From contig JAUWDC010000054.1 in the NCBI GenBank assembly GCA_030608985.1, forward strand, positions 1-7,105: a stretch of DNA of 7,105 nt. Reading direction: 5' to 3'. Source of the DNA: Desulfobia sp. (GTDB lineage: Bacteria > Desulfobacterota > Desulfobulbia > Desulfobulbales > SURF-16). Every line of letters starts with the position of its first letter. Position 1 is the first letter of the stretch. Below are positions 6,036 to 7,105 of this stretch, one piece after another. Made by a program: the position numbers and the translations under genes. Under the pieces are notes generated by a model. The model was not told the DNA's origin. It searched no databases and worked only from the letters and a program-made list of their open reading frames with translations.

Positions 6036-7105
6036 CTATCTCCTGGCAAGAGCAGCGACCGGCTGCAGCTGTGCTGCCCTGCGGGCAGGCATTATGGAAA
6101 AAAGAAGTCCAGCGCCCAGAGCAATACCCAGTGCTGCGGGCAACGCCCACACCGGTATCTGGACCGGAAAATCAGGGTACAATTGCCGTATCCCCCAGTT
6201 GCATAGCAGGCCTATTCCTATTCCCGAAAAAGCACCGGCAAGGGACAGGAAAAATGCTTCAGAAAGAAAAAGAAGAAGAATCTGATGAGGGGTTGCACCG
6301 AGTGCTTTGAGAAGACCTATTTCGGCTGTACGCTGGGACACTGCAACAAGCATAACGTTCATTATAAGAATGCCGGCAACTACAAGGCTTATGGAGGCAA
6401 TACATGCTACGGTAAGGGTCAACGCAGTGAAAATTTTATCAAAGGTTGCCAGGACAGCATCCTGGGTTATTACAGTAATGTCGTCTTCACCGTCATGGCG
6501 CTCACGAATAATTTCCAGAATATCTTCTTCAGCTTTCATCAATGAATGCCTGTCACGGGCTTCAACAACAATCCTGAAAAGTGATGTTGTATTGAATAAG
6601 GCTAGGGCAGATGCAGCAGGAATGATTGCCACATCCGCCATATCCATCCCCAGAGATACACCTTTCTTGGCTAACACCCCTATCACCCGAAACCTGTTAT
6701 CCCCGATTCGTATCCATTGTCCCAGGGGAGAAGCAGAGCCAAAGAGTTCTTTTGCCAGATCGTAACCGAGAACAGCCACAGGAAGCGCCTGGAAAGGATC
6801 GCCGGACAAAAAGCGCCCCCGTGACATCTGAAGATGACGGATAGAAAAAAGACTGGCGGTAGAACCGAGTATTGGCACATCCCTTTCCCGTTGCTGCCAG
6901 GAAACCGGGGCTGAGCCAATAGTGATAGGAGCAATCCGACGAATTGCATAACTTCTGGACAATGCCTGAGAATCCTCAAGAGTGAGATCGCGTGGTGTTT
7001 CACCAAACAGTGGTGGCAGTCCGCCGGTGGTTTCCGATCGACCTACCAGAACGGCGATGATATTGCTGCCAAGCGAAGAAAATTCACCGACAACAAAACT
7101 TCTAG
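6036..7105 (-). CDS. MacB/FtsX-type ABC transporter permease, N-terminus beyond the window
   Basis: The frame is open to the right edge and encodes 355 residues before the TAG at 6036. The visible protein begins with RSFVVGEFSSLGSNIIAVLVG, which matches the start of the MacB periplasmic domain just after the first helix, so roughly 50 residues and one membrane segment are missing. The periplasmic domain runs to about residue 222, followed by helices at about 228-254, 276-303 and 318-338. The coupling loop is SQRTAEIGLLKALGATPHQI and the end is MPARRAAQLQPVAALARR. It is clearly paralogous to the next gene: compare RFRVIGVLAKKGVSLGMDM with RFRVIGVMESKGQILGFDL. A TTG at 6962 is not the start, because homology continues upstream in frame. 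No ATPase domain is present; one is expected upstream. Confidence 0.93.
   Translation of the reverse strand, partial: RSFVVGEFSSLGSNIIAVLVGRSETTGGLPPLFGETPRDLTLEDSQALSRSYAIRRIAPITIGSAPVSWQQRERDVPILGSTASLFSIRHLQMSRGRFLSGDPFQALPVAVLGYDLAKELFGSASPLGQWIRIGDNRFRVIGVLAKKGVSLGMDMADVAIIPAASALALFNTTSLFRIVVEARDRHSLMKAEEDILEIIRERHDGEDDITVITQDAVLATFDKIFTALTLTVACIASISLVVAGILIMNVMLVAVSQRTAEIGLLKALGATPHQILLLFLSEAFFLSLAGAFSGIGIGLLCNWGIRQLYPDFPVQIPVWALPAALGIALGAGLLFSIMPARRAAQLQPVAALARR
6039..6044 (-). promoter_or_regulatory. Ribosome binding site inside the upstream permease gene
   Basis: AGGAGA overlaps the last codons of the upstream permease (its TAG is at 6036-6038) and lies six bases before the ATG at 6032. 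This overlap indicates translational coupling and supports the chosen start of the second permease. Confidence 0.7.

Noticed and set aside
6307..6765. 152-codon open frame on the plus strand
   Set aside because: It is antisense to the first permease, has no family features and no ribosome site worth noting.
6962..7105. TTG at 6962 as the start of the upstream permease
   Set aside because: The frame stays open upstream to the window edge and encodes conserved MacB periplasmic sequence (VVGEFSSLGSNIIAVLVG), so the true start is outside the window.

Overview
The window looks like chromosomal DNA of a Gram-negative, probably anaerobic or sediment-type bacterium. I lean toward Desulfobacterota (former Deltaproteobacteria), but this is an inference. 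It rests on a sensor kinase with an extracytoplasmic heme-type domain, a bacterial SUI1/YciH protein, paired MacB-type permeases and a heptamer intergenic repeat. All supported genes lie on the minus strand, so the biological order runs from the right end of the window to the left. I see no rRNA, tRNA, CRISPR array or intact insertion sequence, and no gene-free stretch longer than 179 bases.

Layout in transcription order. (1) 7105-6036: C-terminal 355 residues of a MacB/FtsX-type ABC permease whose start lies beyond the right edge. (2) 6032-4833: a complete paralogous permease of 399 residues, three bases downstream and with its ribosome site inside the end of the first gene. Neither carries an ATPase domain, so the ATPase and any membrane-fusion partner are presumably upstream, outside the window. 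(3) 4827-4797: a short telomere-like heptamer repeat (CCTRAAC-type units) between permease and protease. (4) 4778-2346: an 810-residue chimera joining a Clp/Hsp100-type AAA+ module to an FtsH-type AAA+ module and an M41 zinc peptidase. (5) 2345-2191: a gap with a doubtful 36-codon ORF and a GGGGACA/poly-A/T tract. (6) 2190-1684: a gamma-glutamylcyclotransferase-like protein. (7) 1666-1298: a SUI1/eIF1-like (YciH) protein with an N-terminal four-cysteine knuckle, 17 bases after gene 6 and likely co-transcribed with it. (8) 1118-1: a membrane histidine kinase with a DUF3365/Tll0287-like sensor domain containing a CxxCH heme motif; its catalytic ATPase domain is cut off by the left edge.

The most unusual item is the chimeric protease. 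Its peptidase centre (HEAGH plus the distal Asp ligand) is intact and both Walker A motifs are kept. In both ATPase modules, however, the Walker B catalytic glutamate position reads Gly, the aromatic pore loops are missing and arginine fingers are partly or wholly lost. It also lacks the N-terminal membrane anchor of ordinary FtsH. This pattern suggests a soluble protease that binds nucleotide but may not unfold substrates, with the FtsH fold used as a regulated scaffold. I cannot tell from sequence alone whether this family has been described.

The genes do not form one obvious pathway. The permease pair belongs to an export or lipoprotein/macrolide-type system. The protease follows it on the same strand and could be read through from it. 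The cyclotransferase/SUI1 pair and the kinase look like separate units downstream.
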